Part shown: piece by piece, positions 44,353-53,731 of the stretch
Layout of the letters: each line of letters opens with the position of its first letter
Position numbering within the stretch: the first letter of the stretch is position 1
NCBI GenBank assembly: GCA_003215535.1
Contig: QCKG01000008.1
Coordinates: 21,818 to 85,817, forward strand
From: Prochlorococcus sp. AG-409-L18
Lineage (GTDB): Bacteria; Cyanobacteriota; Cyanobacteriia; PCC-6307; Cyanobiaceae
Direction: 5' to 3'
DNA length: 64,000 nt
Program-made: the position numbers and the translations under genes
The notes under the pieces: model-generated
Database searches by the model: none
Seen by the model: the letters and a program-made list of their open reading frames with translations, nothing else
Told to the model about the DNA's origin: nothing

Positions 44353-44487
44353 TCAAATTCTTGCTTCCACAACATTTCCAAGCAAATCAGCTCTCTGAGC
44401 ACGTAATGATGCTGGTCGGATTTGATTACCCCTGCCTTGAGCAATCACTAAGCAAACTTGGCTTGTCAAGCTCATTAAGGCCTTCAT
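44353..44487 (-). CDS. small 44-residue protein
   Basis: ATG 44487 opens MKALMSLTSQVCLVIAQGRG followed by NQIRPASLRAQRADLLGNVV and EARI, stop at 44353. The composition looks like genuine protein and it ends like a short helical domain; the opposite-strand frame is less protein-like. In-frame ATG 44475 is an alternative start. Family unknown, and the small size makes the call uncertain. Confidence 0.5.
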   Translation of the reverse strand: MKALMSLTSQVCLVIAQGRGNQIRPASLRAQRADLLGNVVEARI

Positions 44488-44622
44488 GAAAAGATCACAC
44501 ACAATAAAACTAGAAGAAGGGCTTAAAATTTGACTAAATATTTGAGGCCAATTATGCCAAGGGCAAAGATGGTATCAACCATCATTTCCTTTATTAATTT
44601 TATCTGGAAGCTTTAGGGCGTC

Positions 44623-44913
44623 TTATGCCGCAAGGTCATCTTCTTCGTCTCCTTGGTTGTGAGACCAAGTTTTTTCAGAAAAATTTTTCTCAGGAGAAAT
44701 TTCTAAGAGATCTTGACAATCCCTAAGAAGAAGCTCGACTCCATCAAGCATTTTTGTCTCCTCATCAGAAGGCTCAACATTCTGTTGATCCAACTGCAAT
44801 TCCAGCGCCTCTTGTCGTTGTTCCAAGTTGACTAAACGTTGAGATAATTCTGCAATTGTTTGAGCTAAATCTTCAGCTGTACGAGTAATCCTAAAAGAGC
44901 AAGAGGAAGTCAT
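44623..44913 (-). CDS. hypothetical coiled-coil protein
   Basis: 96 residues. Residues 14-50 form a clear coiled coil (LAQTIAELSQRLVNLEQRQE), followed by an acidic region and a second helix (MLDGVELLLRDCQDLLEI). Acidic tail (GDEEDDLAA). Likely a soluble oligomerising protein. No family recognised. It is divergent from the AbrB-type membrane-protein gene. Confidence 0.6.
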   Translation of the reverse strand: MTSSCSFRITRTAEDLAQTIAELSQRLVNLEQRQEALELQLDQQNVEPSDEETKMLDGVELLLRDCQDLLEISPEKNFSEKTWSHNQGDEEDDLAA

Positions 44914-45034
44914 AGAGAGTTTTTAAAGGTTTCAACCGATAACAACACAAGATCAACTAAGTCTCAAGTCTGATGATTCAACTTGGTAGAAAGAAGATTG
45001 CGCAGAAACTGCAATTGAGCTTGGCCTAACCAAC

Positions 45035-45553
45035 ATGCAATCTTTAACAACACTACTTATCTACATGCTTACAGGTTCTGCAATTGGAGTAATGGCTTTG
45101 CTTACAGGTATATCCGCTGTTCCACTCGCTGGTGCTCTAATAGGAGCAGGGATTGTGAGTATGAGCGATCAAATCGAAATTGCTAAATGGCCTACAGGCA
45201 CCAAAACCATTTTGCAAATCGCCATAGGAACCGTGATCGGGACAGGTCTGACTGCTGAATCTTTAAAGCAATTACAAATGCTTTGGAAACCAACCATGGT
45301 AATAACTCTTACTCTTGTTCTTACTGGGATAGTGGTTGGACTTTGGAGTAGTCGTTTACTAGGGGGAGACCCTGTTATTTCTCTACTGGGTGCACCTCCT
45401 AGCGGAATAAGTGGAATGGGTCTTGTAGGTGCAGAATTCGGAGTTGGCGTTGCAGTAGCTGCTCTACATGCTGTGAGATTAATCACGGTGCTCATAATCC
45501 TCCCAGTCATAGTCAAGTTACTTACATCATCAGGCCTAATGAATGCTCAATAA
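45035..45553 (+). CDS. AbrB-family membrane protein (half-length)
   Basis: 172 residues with about five membrane helices. Gly/Pro-rich motifs of the AbrB duplication domain are visible: AVPLAGALIGAGIVSMSDQI, then IAIGTVIGTGLTAESL and LGAPPSGISGMGLVGAEFGV. The usual bacterial protein has two such halves (about 350 residues); here there is one, as in other cyanobacteria. Function is unclear; older annotations as ammonia monooxygenase are not supported by anything here. Confidence 0.75.
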   Translation: MQSLTTLLIYMLTGSAIGVMALLTGISAVPLAGALIGAGIVSMSDQIEIAKWPTGTKTILQIAIGTVIGTGLTAESLKQLQMLWKPTMVITLTLVLTGIVVGLWSSRLLGGDPVISLLGAPPSGISGMGLVGAEFGVGVAVAALHAVRLITVLIILPVIVKLLTSSGLMNAQ

Positions 45554-45574
45554 AGTCTGGACAGGAAGAAAGAA

Positions 45575-45997
45575 ATGGATAATTTACTGAGGATGCATCC
45601 CAATCAAACCATGCCAAGAAATCTGCCAAGACTTTCAATCCCTATGACAATAGGTTGCATAATTTGTGGGACTGTTTTTGGAGGGCCTAGCCATGCCGGT
45701 AAGCAACACACAGGAGGGAAGGGCGCTGAAATGTATTGCTTCATGAGACAAAATGGAAACGAACATGAAGTGAGCTGGCAAGCCTCCTATGAATTAATAA
45801 AGCGTCAAAGTAATAGTCTTTTCAAATCATCCCCAAAACATGCTGCCGTAATGATAATTGAAGCAGTAGTACAGCATCCTGAGGATTATAAAGAATGTGG
45901 ACCATTCCTTGGAGATTTATTTGGCCCATCAAAAATTAAAGAAGTAAAAGAAATAGCTCCCTCTAAAGGAAACAAAGACGATAGATATAGCTATTAA
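45575..45997 (+). CDS. conserved cyanobacterial hypothetical protein with signal peptide
   Basis: 140 residues in the longest frame; the true start may be later, since SIPMTIGCIICGTVFGGPSHAG looks like a signal-peptide core with cleavage after SHA. The mature part is conserved-looking: EMYCFMRQNGNEHEVSWQAS, YELIKRQ, FKSSPKHAAVMIIEAVVQHP and a final Cys. I believe this is the DUF6554 family, function unknown. It lies 22 bases after the AbrB-type gene on the same strand. Confidence 0.65.
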   Translation: MDNLLRMHPNQTMPRNLPRLSIPMTIGCIICGTVFGGPSHAGKQHTGGKGAEMYCFMRQNGNEHEVSWQASYELIKRQSNSLFKSSPKHAAVMIIEAVVQHPEDYKECGPFLGDLFGPSKIKEVKEIAPSKGNKDDRYSY

Positions 45998-46035
45998 TTA
46001 TATAAACATTTAAGTACCTATATAAGCATACATCG

Positions 46036-47610
46036 TTATTCATGGTCTAAGCACATTTTTAATATTTGAGTCCAAGACTTTTTCTTGATATTACTAACTC
46101 TTGAACCCAAAAGAACCTGAATTCTTTCAGCCTTATTAGAAACCAAAGAATCTACTAATTGATCAGCTAAGCCAAGTTGAAGCCAATGACTAGTTAAAAA
46201 ACCATCCATGCCTAATCGATGACACCTATCCTCTGCTTGAGCAACGTCGCCTGGTGTCCAAGGTCGCTCCAACAAAATCACGTGCCTAGCACGATGCAAA
46301 TTAAAACCTATTCCACCAGTTAAATAAGATGCTAATAACAAATTGGATGAACCTGCTTGAAAACGTTCCACAGACACTTGTCTTTCTTCTGGACTCTGCA
46401 AGCCAGTAATTAATTCTCCACCCAAATAACTCTTTAAAAGTTTCAAGGGTTGCACAAAACTACTAAATAAAACGACAGCTTGATCCTCCCGAAATAGATC
46501 TTTGACAAGCTTAGTAACTGCTGGCAATTTAAATTCAGCAGAAATTTGGCGCATAGCAGTCAAAACCGCTAACGATTCAGCATCTGCACTAACTAAGCCT
46601 TTCTGAACACGGTCTCGATATTCATCAACCACTATGCGAATACGGTGATCAAACCCACGAGCCTCAGAGGCAGACAAAGTTACCAAATGTTCTTCCCGAA
46701 TCTTTGGTGGTAATCCCAAGATTCGTTCTTTACTACGATTTAAAATCAAAGGACCAACTAAACGTCTCAATTCATTCAATTGGCTTGCTCCACGACAATC
46801 CCACACTTGCAATCCTGCTCTATTCTTCCAATGAGCCTGGCAAAAATATTCTTCAAATGCATGTCGATCGGAGGCTAATGGATGGTCCATAGCAACCAAT
46901 AATGGGTAAAGCTCAATTGGACGTCCATTTTTCATAGGCGTGCCTGTAAGCAGCCAAATAGCTCGTAATCGAGGATGGCGCGCCAAACGCAACAAAGATT
47001 GCGTTCGTTTTGCATTTAAAGACTGTGCAAAATGGGCCTCATCAACTAATAAAACTGTGCCTGCAGAAGGTAACTCTGGCGGAAGACTGCCCCAACTCTT
47101 CAATGAAATATGCATATTTAATGAGCTGGCCTCTCTCTGCCAGTGAGCATGAAGACCCAATGGGGCGATAACCATTACACGAACTCCTACTGCTCGAGAC
47201 ATTGCACGAGCAGCCAAAAGTGACGTCAACGTTTTTCCCATTCCCATTTCATCAGCCAACAAAGCTCCTCTTCTAGCCAAAAGCCATCGAGCTCCGGATC
47301 GCTGATGTGCAAGAGGTGTCCGACCATCATCTAGACGATTATCCAGTTCTGCTAAACGAATCAAATCAGCATGAGTAGGGATTGGCGGCAAAGGTTTTTC
47401 AAGCCAACTCAACCATTGCGCAAGAGATTCTTCGATTACAAAACGCTCACCCAAAACCTGCTTCAGATTATTCGCAGCCGAAAGAGGAAATTCCCAACCC
47501 TTCTTTGATCCACAACAAACACCCCGCGGACGAATCCTACGAAGCTGAGCATGCGTAACTGCATCAAATGGGAATGAAACTAATAACAACCCAGATGCAC
47601 TCAAGCCCAA
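46036..47610 (-). CDS. SNF2-like DEAD/DEAH helicase
   Basis: 524 residues, short for the family. RecA domain 1: LLADEMGMGKTLTSLLAA (Walker A), VMVIAPLGLHAHWQRE, VLLVDEAHFAQSLN (DEAH) and LLTGTPMKNGRPIEL. Domain 2: AVVLFSSFVQPLKLL, LASYLTGGIGFNLHRARHVI and AEDRCHRLGMDG. No N-terminal SNF2-associated region, unlike the protein at 22794. It is divergent from an HNH nuclease gene with about 190 bases between. Role unknown; possibly DNA repair. Confidence 0.85.
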   Translation of the reverse strand: MGLSASGLLLVSFPFDAVTHAQLRRIRPRGVCCGSKKGWEFPLSAANNLKQVLGERFVIEESLAQWLSWLEKPLPPIPTHADLIRLAELDNRLDDGRTPLAHQRSGARWLLARRGALLADEMGMGKTLTSLLAARAMSRAVGVRVMVIAPLGLHAHWQREASSLNMHISLKSWGSLPPELPSAGTVLLVDEAHFAQSLNAKRTQSLLRLARHPRLRAIWLLTGTPMKNGRPIELYPLLVAMDHPLASDRHAFEEYFCQAHWKNRAGLQVWDCRGASQLNELRRLVGPLILNRSKERILGLPPKIREEHLVTLSASEARGFDHRIRIVVDEYRDRVQKGLVSADAESLAVLTAMRQISAEFKLPAVTKLVKDLFREDQAVVLFSSFVQPLKLLKSYLGGELITGLQSPEERQVSVERFQAGSSNLLLASYLTGGIGFNLHRARHVILLERPWTPGDVAQAEDRCHRLGMDGFLTSHWLQLGLADQLVDSLVSNKAERIQVLLGSRVSNIKKKSWTQILKMCLDHE

Positions 47611-47798
47611 ATAACAACTAGAACCTGCTTTGGACGTGAATTTCTCACCCCAGCGAACCTCAATTTACTGAACAACCTAGAGGTGACAAGACCGATTCCA
47701 TATGATTTACAAACAAACCCATAATCATAAAAATGAATTGCATGGAACATTGACGAAAGGAGGAGCCACGGCAAACTTCATTCAACCGAGGGACTCGG

Positions 47799-48209
47799 AT
47801 GCATACCAGGGACGCTGTTTTCCTAGAAGATCTCTGTCCCAAATTACGAGTCCGACGGTGGAGACAGTCACTACATACCTTTACAGGAAAAAGTTGTATT
47901 TATTGTGGTCAGCCTTCAGAATCGATAGATCATATTCTTCCCCGTAGCCGTGGGGGATTAAGCATTACTGAAAATTGCGTTCCCGCATGTCTCTCTTGTA
48001 ACGGAGACAAATCAGATACAGAAGCCTTTGACTGGTATAGACGTCAACGTTTTTATGATCCAAGACGTGCTATGGCTATAAGAGCCTGGACAGAGGGAGA
48101 TCTACGCTTAGCACTGCGATTACTCCAATGGGCCCAACCCAATCCAATCAACCATGAGCTAACTAAACCAATATCACCAGACCAAGATTGGAGCTTACTA
48201 GCTGCATAA
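47799..48209 (+). CDS. HNH endonuclease
   Basis: 136 residues. The HNH fold is clear: KSCIYCGQPSESIDHILPRS with the first zinc Cys pair and the His, GGLSITENCVPACLSCNGDKSD with the Asn and second Cys pair, followed by a helical C-terminus. Such stand-alone nucleases occur in repair, defence and mobile elements. No intron or intein sits here. It is divergent from the helicase at 46036, and convergent with the gene at 48215. Confidence 0.85.
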   Translation: MHTRDAVFLEDLCPKLRVRRWRQSLHTFTGKSCIYCGQPSESIDHILPRSRGGLSITENCVPACLSCNGDKSDTEAFDWYRRQRFYDPRRAMAIRAWTEGDLRLALRLLQWAQPNPINHELTKPISPDQDWSLLAA

Positions 48210-48214
48210 CAGAC

Positions 48215-48436
48215 TCACCAAACCTGACAAGCAATTGCTGGATTGTGTTTCTCACAAATGGAAGCCAATTGCTCTGGGCTCTCTGGGACGATAAAAACAG
48301 CAGCCATCACAGCAGCAAAAGCTATAAAAAACGAATATTTCCAATCATGCTTTCTATCTAGAATAGAGCTAGAAAAATCTCTTGGAGTCAAAATAGCGGA
48401 GGCATGCCTATTGAGATGAAGTGAAGAACTAGCCAT
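48215..48436 (-). CDS. small membrane-anchored hypothetical protein
   Basis: 73 residues from ATG 48436 (MASSSLHLNRHASAILTPRD); an upstream ATG at 48460 is possible. One hydrophobic segment near 45-60 (YSFFIAFAAVMAAVFIV), then a Cys-containing extracytoplasmic end (SICEKHNPAIACQVW) whose two Cys could form a disulfide. No family recognised. Divergent from the dehydrogenase-like gene. Confidence 0.5.
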   Translation of the reverse strand: MASSSLHLNRHASAILTPRDFSSSILDRKHDWKYSFFIAFAAVMAAVFIVPESPEQLASICEKHNPAIACQVW

Positions 48437-48468
48437 AACTCGAATCCATTGATAATACATTTGTACTC

Positions 48469-49362
48469 ATGCTAGAAGCTCTTGTCAAGCGATTTAAGCC
48501 ATTACCTGAGAACTCAACGCTTCTAATACTTGGTGGCGGTTTCAGTGGGCAATGCATAGGAGCTTTAGCAAGAGCCCTAGGAGCAAAAGTGATTTGCACT
48601 CGAAGAGACATTAATCAGCCTGGTGCAGACTTTGTCTTTAACAGTGAAAATCAAACCCTTCCTCCCCAAGAAGCCCTGGTTGAAATCACCCATCTTCTGA
48701 GCTGCATTCCGCCAACCAGCTCTGGCAAGGACCCTGTCCTGAGCTGTCTCCAAAATCAACTTCAAGAATTACCACTGAAATGGGCAGGATATATTTCCAC
48801 TACAGGTGTATATGGCGACCGTCAAGGTGAATGGGTCACAGAGTTAGACACTCCAAAACCCCAACAAGAAAGAAGCAAGAGAAGACTGGCATGCGAACAA
48901 GATTGGGAGGCATCTGGTCTCCCAGTACAAATTCTGCGTCTTCCAGGAATATATGGACCAGGGCGCTCAGCAATAGAAATAGTCCAGGCAGGTAAAACCA
49001 AAATGGTCCACAAACCTAACCAAATTTTTTCACGAATTCATGTTGAAGATATTGCTGGTGCGACCATGCACCTTATCCAATTGGCAGCCAAAGGCAAAAG
49101 ACCCAGAGTTATTAATATTGCCGATGATCGACCTTCAAGCAATACAGAAGTTCTAACATATGCAGCCTCCCTGACAGGAAATTCGCTACCACCCATAGAG
49201 CCATTTGAAGTTGCTTCACAATCTATGAGTCCAATGGCTCTTTCATTTTGGCAAGAAAATCGAAGAGTAAGTAATCAAATGCTTTGCAAAGAACTAGGTT
49301 ATTGTCTTTTGCACCCTGACTATAAATCAGGCCTTCTTGATTGTTTTCTACAAAACAAATAA
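48469..49362 (+). CDS. NAD(P)-dependent epimerase/dehydratase-like protein
   Basis: 297 residues, short-chain-dehydrogenase fold. LLILGGGFSGQCIGALARAL near 19-38 binds the cofactor, followed by the basic VICTRRD (NADP preference). YISTTGVYGDRQGEWVTE holds the Tyr/Ser region and ILRLPGIYGPGRSAIE the substrate loop. It resembles the YeeZ-like group of extended SDR proteins; substrate unknown. Confidence 0.75.
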   Translation: MLEALVKRFKPLPENSTLLILGGGFSGQCIGALARALGAKVICTRRDINQPGADFVFNSENQTLPPQEALVEITHLLSCIPPTSSGKDPVLSCLQNQLQELPLKWAGYISTTGVYGDRQGEWVTELDTPKPQQERSKRRLACEQDWEASGLPVQILRLPGIYGPGRSAIEIVQAGKTKMVHKPNQIFSRIHVEDIAGATMHLIQLAAKGKRPRVINIADDRPSSNTEVLTYAASLTGNSLPPIEPFEVASQSMSPMALSFWQENRRVSNQMLCKELGYCLLHPDYKSGLLDCFLQNK

Positions 49363-49451
49363 AAAACCTGCTTAAATAAATTAAAGGCTACAAAACTTTT
49401 TACCAGAAGCTGCTATCGGCCCAAAACAAAAGCCTTAATCCAAGAAAAAGC

Positions 49452-50477
49452 ATGTCCAACAAAAATCCATACTCTAAAGCCAATCAACGAGTGGTAATTG
49501 CCATGGGAGATCCAGCGGGCATAGGTATAGAAGTAACACTAAAAGCACTAGGTTCATTGGATTATCCTGCAGTCATGCAACCAATACTTGTTGGATGCAG
49601 GCGAAATATTGAATTGGTATACAAACAACTAAAATCAAAAGGGATAAAGCTATTAGCCAATCCAGCAAATCTACAAATCGAAGATATCCCTATAGAGGAG
49701 AACATCAATCCAGGAAAACCCAATGCAAAAACTGGAGATGCAAGTTTTCGTTGGTTAAATAAAGCAACAGATCTACTACTTAACAAACAAGCAAGAGCTT
49801 TGGTGACTGCTCCCATAGCCAAATATGCTTGGCATGAAGCTGGACATATCTATCCTGGCCAAACTGAACTATTAGCAAAACTTTCTGGAATCTCAAAAGC
49901 ATCCATGATGTTTACCGCACGTTCTCCTAAAAACGGTTGGCGGCTTAATACCCTTTTGGCAACAACACACACACCCTTAACCAAGGTTTCACAAGAGCTC
50001 ACACCTAAACTAATTAAAAATAAACTAGACATATTGCTCTCATTCTGCAAGAGATTTAATAAAAACCCAGTACTTGCAGTGGCAGGGCTAAACCCGCATG
50101 CCGGTGAGCAAGGAAATCTAGGAAAAGAAGAAATTGATTGGTTAATACCAACTCTTAAAGAATGGCAATTAGAACATCCAAGTATCAAACTTGAAGGTCC
50201 AATTCCTCCTGATACTTGTTGGATTAATTCTGCAAAAGCTTTCAGCGGATTACCAAATGGCTCTACGCCAAATGGCATTTTGGCTTTGTATCACGATCAA
50301 GGACTTATTCCTGTGAAATTAATTGCTTTTGAATATGCAGTAAATACAACTCTGGGCCTACCATTTATCCGTACATCACCAGATCACGGCACAGGCTTTG
50401 ATATAGCCGGCCAAGGATGTGCAAGCTCTACAAGTATGTTGGCCGCTCTTCAAACAGCTTGGGAACTTACAAAATAA
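49452..50477 (+). CDS. pdxA: 4-hydroxythreonine-4-phosphate dehydrogenase
   Basis: 341 residues. PdxA oxidises 4-phosphohydroxythreonine in pyridoxal phosphate synthesis. VVIAMGDPAGIGIEVTLKAL at the start, VTAPIAKYAWHEAGHIYPGQ, TTHTPLTKVS, VAGLNPHAGEQGNLGKEE (metal-binding His) and YHDQGLIPVKLIAF and RTSPDHGTGFDIAGQG near the end are all present. It converges on accB with four bases between the stops. Confidence 0.95.
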   Translation: MSNKNPYSKANQRVVIAMGDPAGIGIEVTLKALGSLDYPAVMQPILVGCRRNIELVYKQLKSKGIKLLANPANLQIEDIPIEENINPGKPNAKTGDASFRWLNKATDLLLNKQARALVTAPIAKYAWHEAGHIYPGQTELLAKLSGISKASMMFTARSPKNGWRLNTLLATTHTPLTKVSQELTPKLIKNKLDILLSFCKRFNKNPVLAVAGLNPHAGEQGNLGKEEIDWLIPTLKEWQLEHPSIKLEGPIPPDTCWINSAKAFSGLPNGSTPNGILALYHDQGLIPVKLIAFEYAVNTTLGLPFIRTSPDHGTGFDIAGQGCASSTSMLAALQTAWELTK

Positions 50478-50481
50478 ATAA

Positions 50482-50979
50482 TCAACCTCGCTTCACCCTT
50501 ATCAACACCTGACCAAACTCAACAGGAGTGCCATTTTCAATCAAGACCTCAACAACTTCTCCACTGACCTCTGATTCCAGTTCATTCATCAATTTCATTG
50601 CTTCAAGTATGCAAACAGTCTGCCCAACTCTTATCCGAGTTCCAACCTCCACGAAATTTGGCTCTCCTGGAGCTGGGGCCGTATAAAAGGTACCAACCAT
50701 AGGTGCTGTAATTTCAACCAAATCAGTTCTTGAGCCAGCCCCTGCAGGTGGCGGATCACTAGGAACAATTGGTTCAACTTTTGCAGGAGAAACTGGAGGA
50801 GGAGAATCTGCAATAGGCTCAGATTGGGATATCGGAGTGATTACAGGCGAAGAAACAGGCAAATTGCGCCTAATCTCCAATCTGAAATCCTCTCCTTCCA
50901 ATCGGAATTCTTGAATATCACTGTCAGCTAAAGCCGCTAACAAGCGATGTAATTCGTCGTGATCAAGCTGCATGGTCAT
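50482..50979 (-). CDS. accB: biotin carboxyl carrier protein of acetyl-CoA carboxylase
   Basis: 165 residues. N-terminal helical region, a Pro/Ser-rich linker (52-85) and the biotinyl domain with [18 protein letters not shown] and the biotinylation site [16 protein letters not shown] (lysine of Glu-Ala-Met-Lys). It carries the carboxyl group in the first step of fatty-acid synthesis. Its start overlaps the efp stop (ATGA), so the two are translationally coupled. Confidence 0.96.
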   Translation of the reverse strand: MTMQLDHDELHRLLAALADSDIQEFRLEGEDFRLEIRRNLPVSSPVITPISQSEPIADSPPPVSPAKVEPIVPSDPPPAGAGSRTDLVEITAPMVGTFYTAPAPGEPNFVEVGTRIRVGQTVCILEAMKLMNELESEVSGEVVEVLIENGTPVEFGQVLIRVKRG

Positions 50980-51539
50980 TGAGTCTCGCGACCGAGATAA
51001 CTGTCATTACGTGTGTCCACTTTGATCTTCTCCCCAACGGAAATGAATAAAGGCACCATTACCTGAGCACCAGTCTCAAGGATGGCAGGTTTTGTCCCAC
51101 CTGTGGCCGTATCACCCTTAACACCTGGATCGGTTTCCTTGATTTCAAGGACAACTGAATTAGGAAGCTCAACTTCAAGGGGCTTGTCATTCCAAGAGAC
51201 CACATTGACCTCCATACCTTCCTTTAAATATTTACGACTTGAACCTATTTGTTGGGCAGTCAACCTGGTCTCCTCATAAGTTGACATGTCCATAAAAACA
51301 TAATCCCCAGACTCCATATAAGTGTGCTGAAGTATTGATTTCTCAAGCAAAGCCTGAGGAAGCATCTCACCAGCCCGGAAGGTTTTCTCAACAACACTCC
51401 CACTCTGAACAGCTTTTAATTTGGTACGCACAAAAGCAGAGCCTTTGCCTGGCTTAACATGCAAGAACTCAATAACGCGCCAAACTGCTCCATCGAGTTC
51501 AATCGTGGTGCCAGTGCGAAAGTCGTTACTGGAAATCAT
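50976..51539 (-). CDS. efp: translation elongation factor P
   Basis: 187 residues, three beta-barrel domains. [20 protein letters not shown] in domain I carries the lysine/arginine tip that contacts the ribosome, and [21 protein letters not shown] with [13 protein letters not shown] in domain III is the usual signature. EF-P relieves stalling at proline runs. The usual efp-accB order of cyanobacteria is kept. Confidence 0.96.
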   Translation of the reverse strand: MISSNDFRTGTTIELDGAVWRVIEFLHVKPGKGSAFVRTKLKAVQSGSVVEKTFRAGEMLPQALLEKSILQHTYMESGDYVFMDMSTYEETRLTAQQIGSSRKYLKEGMEVNVVSWNDKPLEVELPNSVVLEIKETDPGVKGDTATGGTKPAILETGAQVMVPLFISVGEKIKVDTRNDSYLGRETQ

Positions 51540-51603
51540 TCACAAGGCACATATCAAGCGATCATAAGACTGTGCGAAAGTCTTGCATCAAAGATTGACC
51601 CTC

Positions 51604-52680
51604 ATGGCAATTACCCGTCTTCTGGTCGCCCTCTTGGCTATTGTGACAACCCTAGGCTTGCAATGGTGTGAGCCTGCAATAGGTGCGTTACCCCCAGGCA
51701 ATGCCCTAAAAAATCCTTATGCCATCCTGCGTAACGCTTTACCTATAGAGCAAAAAGATTTACGAGAAATTCAACACACACTGGAAGATACAAGCGACTT
51801 TTTACGAGGCAGTAGATGGCCTGCAATCAATAAAGCAACTGCATCAAGTCAATCAATCTTCAATAGACGTAAAAGTCAAATACTGAATGCAATACCTAAA
51901 GAAAAACGAAGTGAAGGCAAAAAAATCATCGATTCATTAGCAATTACTCTTACAAACCTAAATGAAATTTCTAGCGATAAAGATAAAAATGAGTTCATCA
52001 ATGAACGTCGAAATGCACTAACACAAGTAGGTGATTTAGAAGCTTTAACACTTGCCGAAGAATTCCCTTATCAAATTCCAAGTGAATTTGATAACCTTCC
52101 TCGATTGCTTGGCAGAGCAAATGTCTCAATCGAAACTTCTAAAGGAAATATGAGCGCAGTGATTGATGGTTATAACGCTCCTCTTACTGCTGGATCCTTC
52201 ATAGACTTAGCTCAAAAACATTTCTACGACGGATTACCTTTTGCAAGAGCTGAAGATTTTTACGTCCTTCAAACTGGAGATCCACAAGGTCCTGAAATTG
52301 GTTATATAGACCCTGAGACAAAGGAAGAGCGTCATGTGCCGTTAGAGATAAGAGTTCCTGGTGAAAAAGAAACTATTTACAACCAAACATTTGAAGAACT
52401 TGGCCTATATACAGAAATACCTGTACTCCCTTTCGCAACCCTAGGAACTCTTGGCTGGGCGCATTCTGAGAAGGCCTTAGATGATGGGTCCTCGCAATTC
52501 TTCTTTTTTCTTTATGAAGCGGAACTTAACCCTGCAGGAAGAAATCTAATAGATGGAAGAAATGCTGCTTTTGGATATGTCGTAGAAGGTTCTGAAACTC
52601 TAAACAACCTTGGAGTAGAAGATAAAATTATTTCTATAAAGGTAACAAGTGGATCTGATCGCTTCAAACCCCACGCTTGA
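51604..52680 (+). CDS. thylakoid-lumen-type cyclophilin (CYP38-like) peptidyl-prolyl isomerase
   Basis: 358 residues from ATG 51604; an upstream TTG (51583) is unlikely. Signal peptide ITRLLVALLAIVTTLGLQ, then an N-terminal helical bundle (about 40-150) and a C-terminal cyclophilin domain with ADEFYVLQTGDPQG-like AEDFYVLQTGDPQGPE and SSQFFFFLYEAELNPAGRN and GRNAAFGYVVEG. This layout matches TLP40/CYP38, which assists photosystem II assembly. Peptidyl-prolyl activity may be weak because the usual catalytic Arg is not obvious. Confidence 0.85.
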   Translation: MAITRLLVALLAIVTTLGLQWCEPAIGALPPGNALKNPYAILRNALPIEQKDLREIQHTLEDTSDFLRGSRWPAINKATASSQSIFNRRKSQILNAIPKEKRSEGKKIIDSLAITLTNLNEISSDKDKNEFINERRNALTQVGDLEALTLAEEFPYQIPSEFDNLPRLLGRANVSIETSKGNMSAVIDGYNAPLTAGSFIDLAQKHFYDGLPFARAEDFYVLQTGDPQGPEIGYIDPETKEERHVPLEIRVPGEKETIYNQTFEELGLYTEIPVLPFATLGTLGWAHSEKALDDGSSQFFFFLYEAELNPAGRNLIDGRNAAFGYVVEGSETLNNLGVEDKIISIKVTSGSDRFKPHA

Positions 52681-52689
52681 GGCAAAAGG

Positions 52690-53682
52690 TTGGACCAATT
52701 ATTAAAACATATAGGTGAAGAAGAACTTTTAAATCGACTTAAACGTTTTGTACCCTTAGGTCAAATTGATGATGACACTGCTGAAATAAATACTCGCAGT
52801 CATGAGCTCCTTGTCAATACTGACGTAGTTGTAGAGGGAGTCCATTTTAATGAAAAAACTTGTTCTCCTAAAGACCTAGGGTGGAAATCAATAGCAATTA
52901 ATTTGTCAGACCTTGCTTGTAGTGGAGTTGATCAAATTCTAGGAGTCACCGTTGGCTTAATAGCGCCGCCAGATACACCTTGGAACTGGGTAGAAGGGGT
53001 TTATGAGGGGATGGCCGAAGCATTAAAAAAATTTAATGGAAAGTTAATTGGAGGGGACTGTTCAAAAGGACAAGAAAAAATTCTTGCAATAACCGTAATT
53101 GGAACACTTGGGCCGTTAAGGCTTCATCGCTCGCATGCCCAACCAGGCGATCAAATTTTAGTCAGTGGCTCACATGGACTAAGTCGATTAGGGCTTGCCC
53201 TTCTCCTCTCAGAGCCCATCCCTAACTACAAATTTTTGACAGAACACCTCAAATCCCAAGCAATTCTTGCCCATCAAAGACCTATTCCTCCTCTAAAAGC
53301 GTTGACAAAATTAATTCAATGCAAACCAAGGCAATTACCTTGGAGAGCAGCCGGCACAGATAGTAGCGATGGCTTACTAGCTGCTCTCCAAGGCCTCTGC
53401 AAGAGTAGTAACTGCCAAGCAATTCTTAACAAAGAATCACTACCAAAACACAAGGAATGGCCATCAAGCGCTCATTGGGATAATTGGTGCTTAAACGGTG
53501 GAGAGGACTATCAATTAGTTCTAAGCCTCCCTCCCTTATGGGCACAAGCCTGGATGGAGGAATGGCCAGGGAGTAAAGCTATAGGGTTTATACAAAATGG
53601 ACCACCTGAAGTTAGTTGGGAAAACGGAGCCAAAATAAAAGAAGGCAACGAAGAGTTCGAACATTTTTCAGAGCAGATATAA
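52690..53682 (+). CDS. thiL: thiamine-monophosphate kinase
   Basis: 330 residues. The enzyme makes thiamine pyrophosphate from thiamine phosphate. GQIDDDTAEIN, VNTDVVVEGVHFNEKTC, IAINLSDLACSGVDQI and KLIGGDCSKG hold the metal- and ATP-binding Asp residues; ILVSGSHGLSRLGLAL and AGTDSSDGLLAAL follow. TTG start at 52690, nine bases after the cyclophilin stop, so cotranscribed. The second thiamine gene in the window after thiO. Confidence 0.93.
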   Translation: MDQLLKHIGEEELLNRLKRFVPLGQIDDDTAEINTRSHELLVNTDVVVEGVHFNEKTCSPKDLGWKSIAINLSDLACSGVDQILGVTVGLIAPPDTPWNWVEGVYEGMAEALKKFNGKLIGGDCSKGQEKILAITVIGTLGPLRLHRSHAQPGDQILVSGSHGLSRLGLALLLSEPIPNYKFLTEHLKSQAILAHQRPIPPLKALTKLIQCKPRQLPWRAAGTDSSDGLLAALQGLCKSSNCQAILNKESLPKHKEWPSSAHWDNWCLNGGEDYQLVLSLPPLWAQAWMEEWPGSKAIGFIQNGPPEVSWENGAKIKEGNEEFEHFSEQI

Positions 53683-53731
53683 ATAGTATTTATATATAAC
53701 AGTTCAAAATATGCTTATTTAGCTATTTAAT

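Noticed and set aside
44343..44489. 48-codon plus-strand frame
   Set aside because: It is opposite the more protein-like 44-residue minus-strand frame and looks like its shadow.
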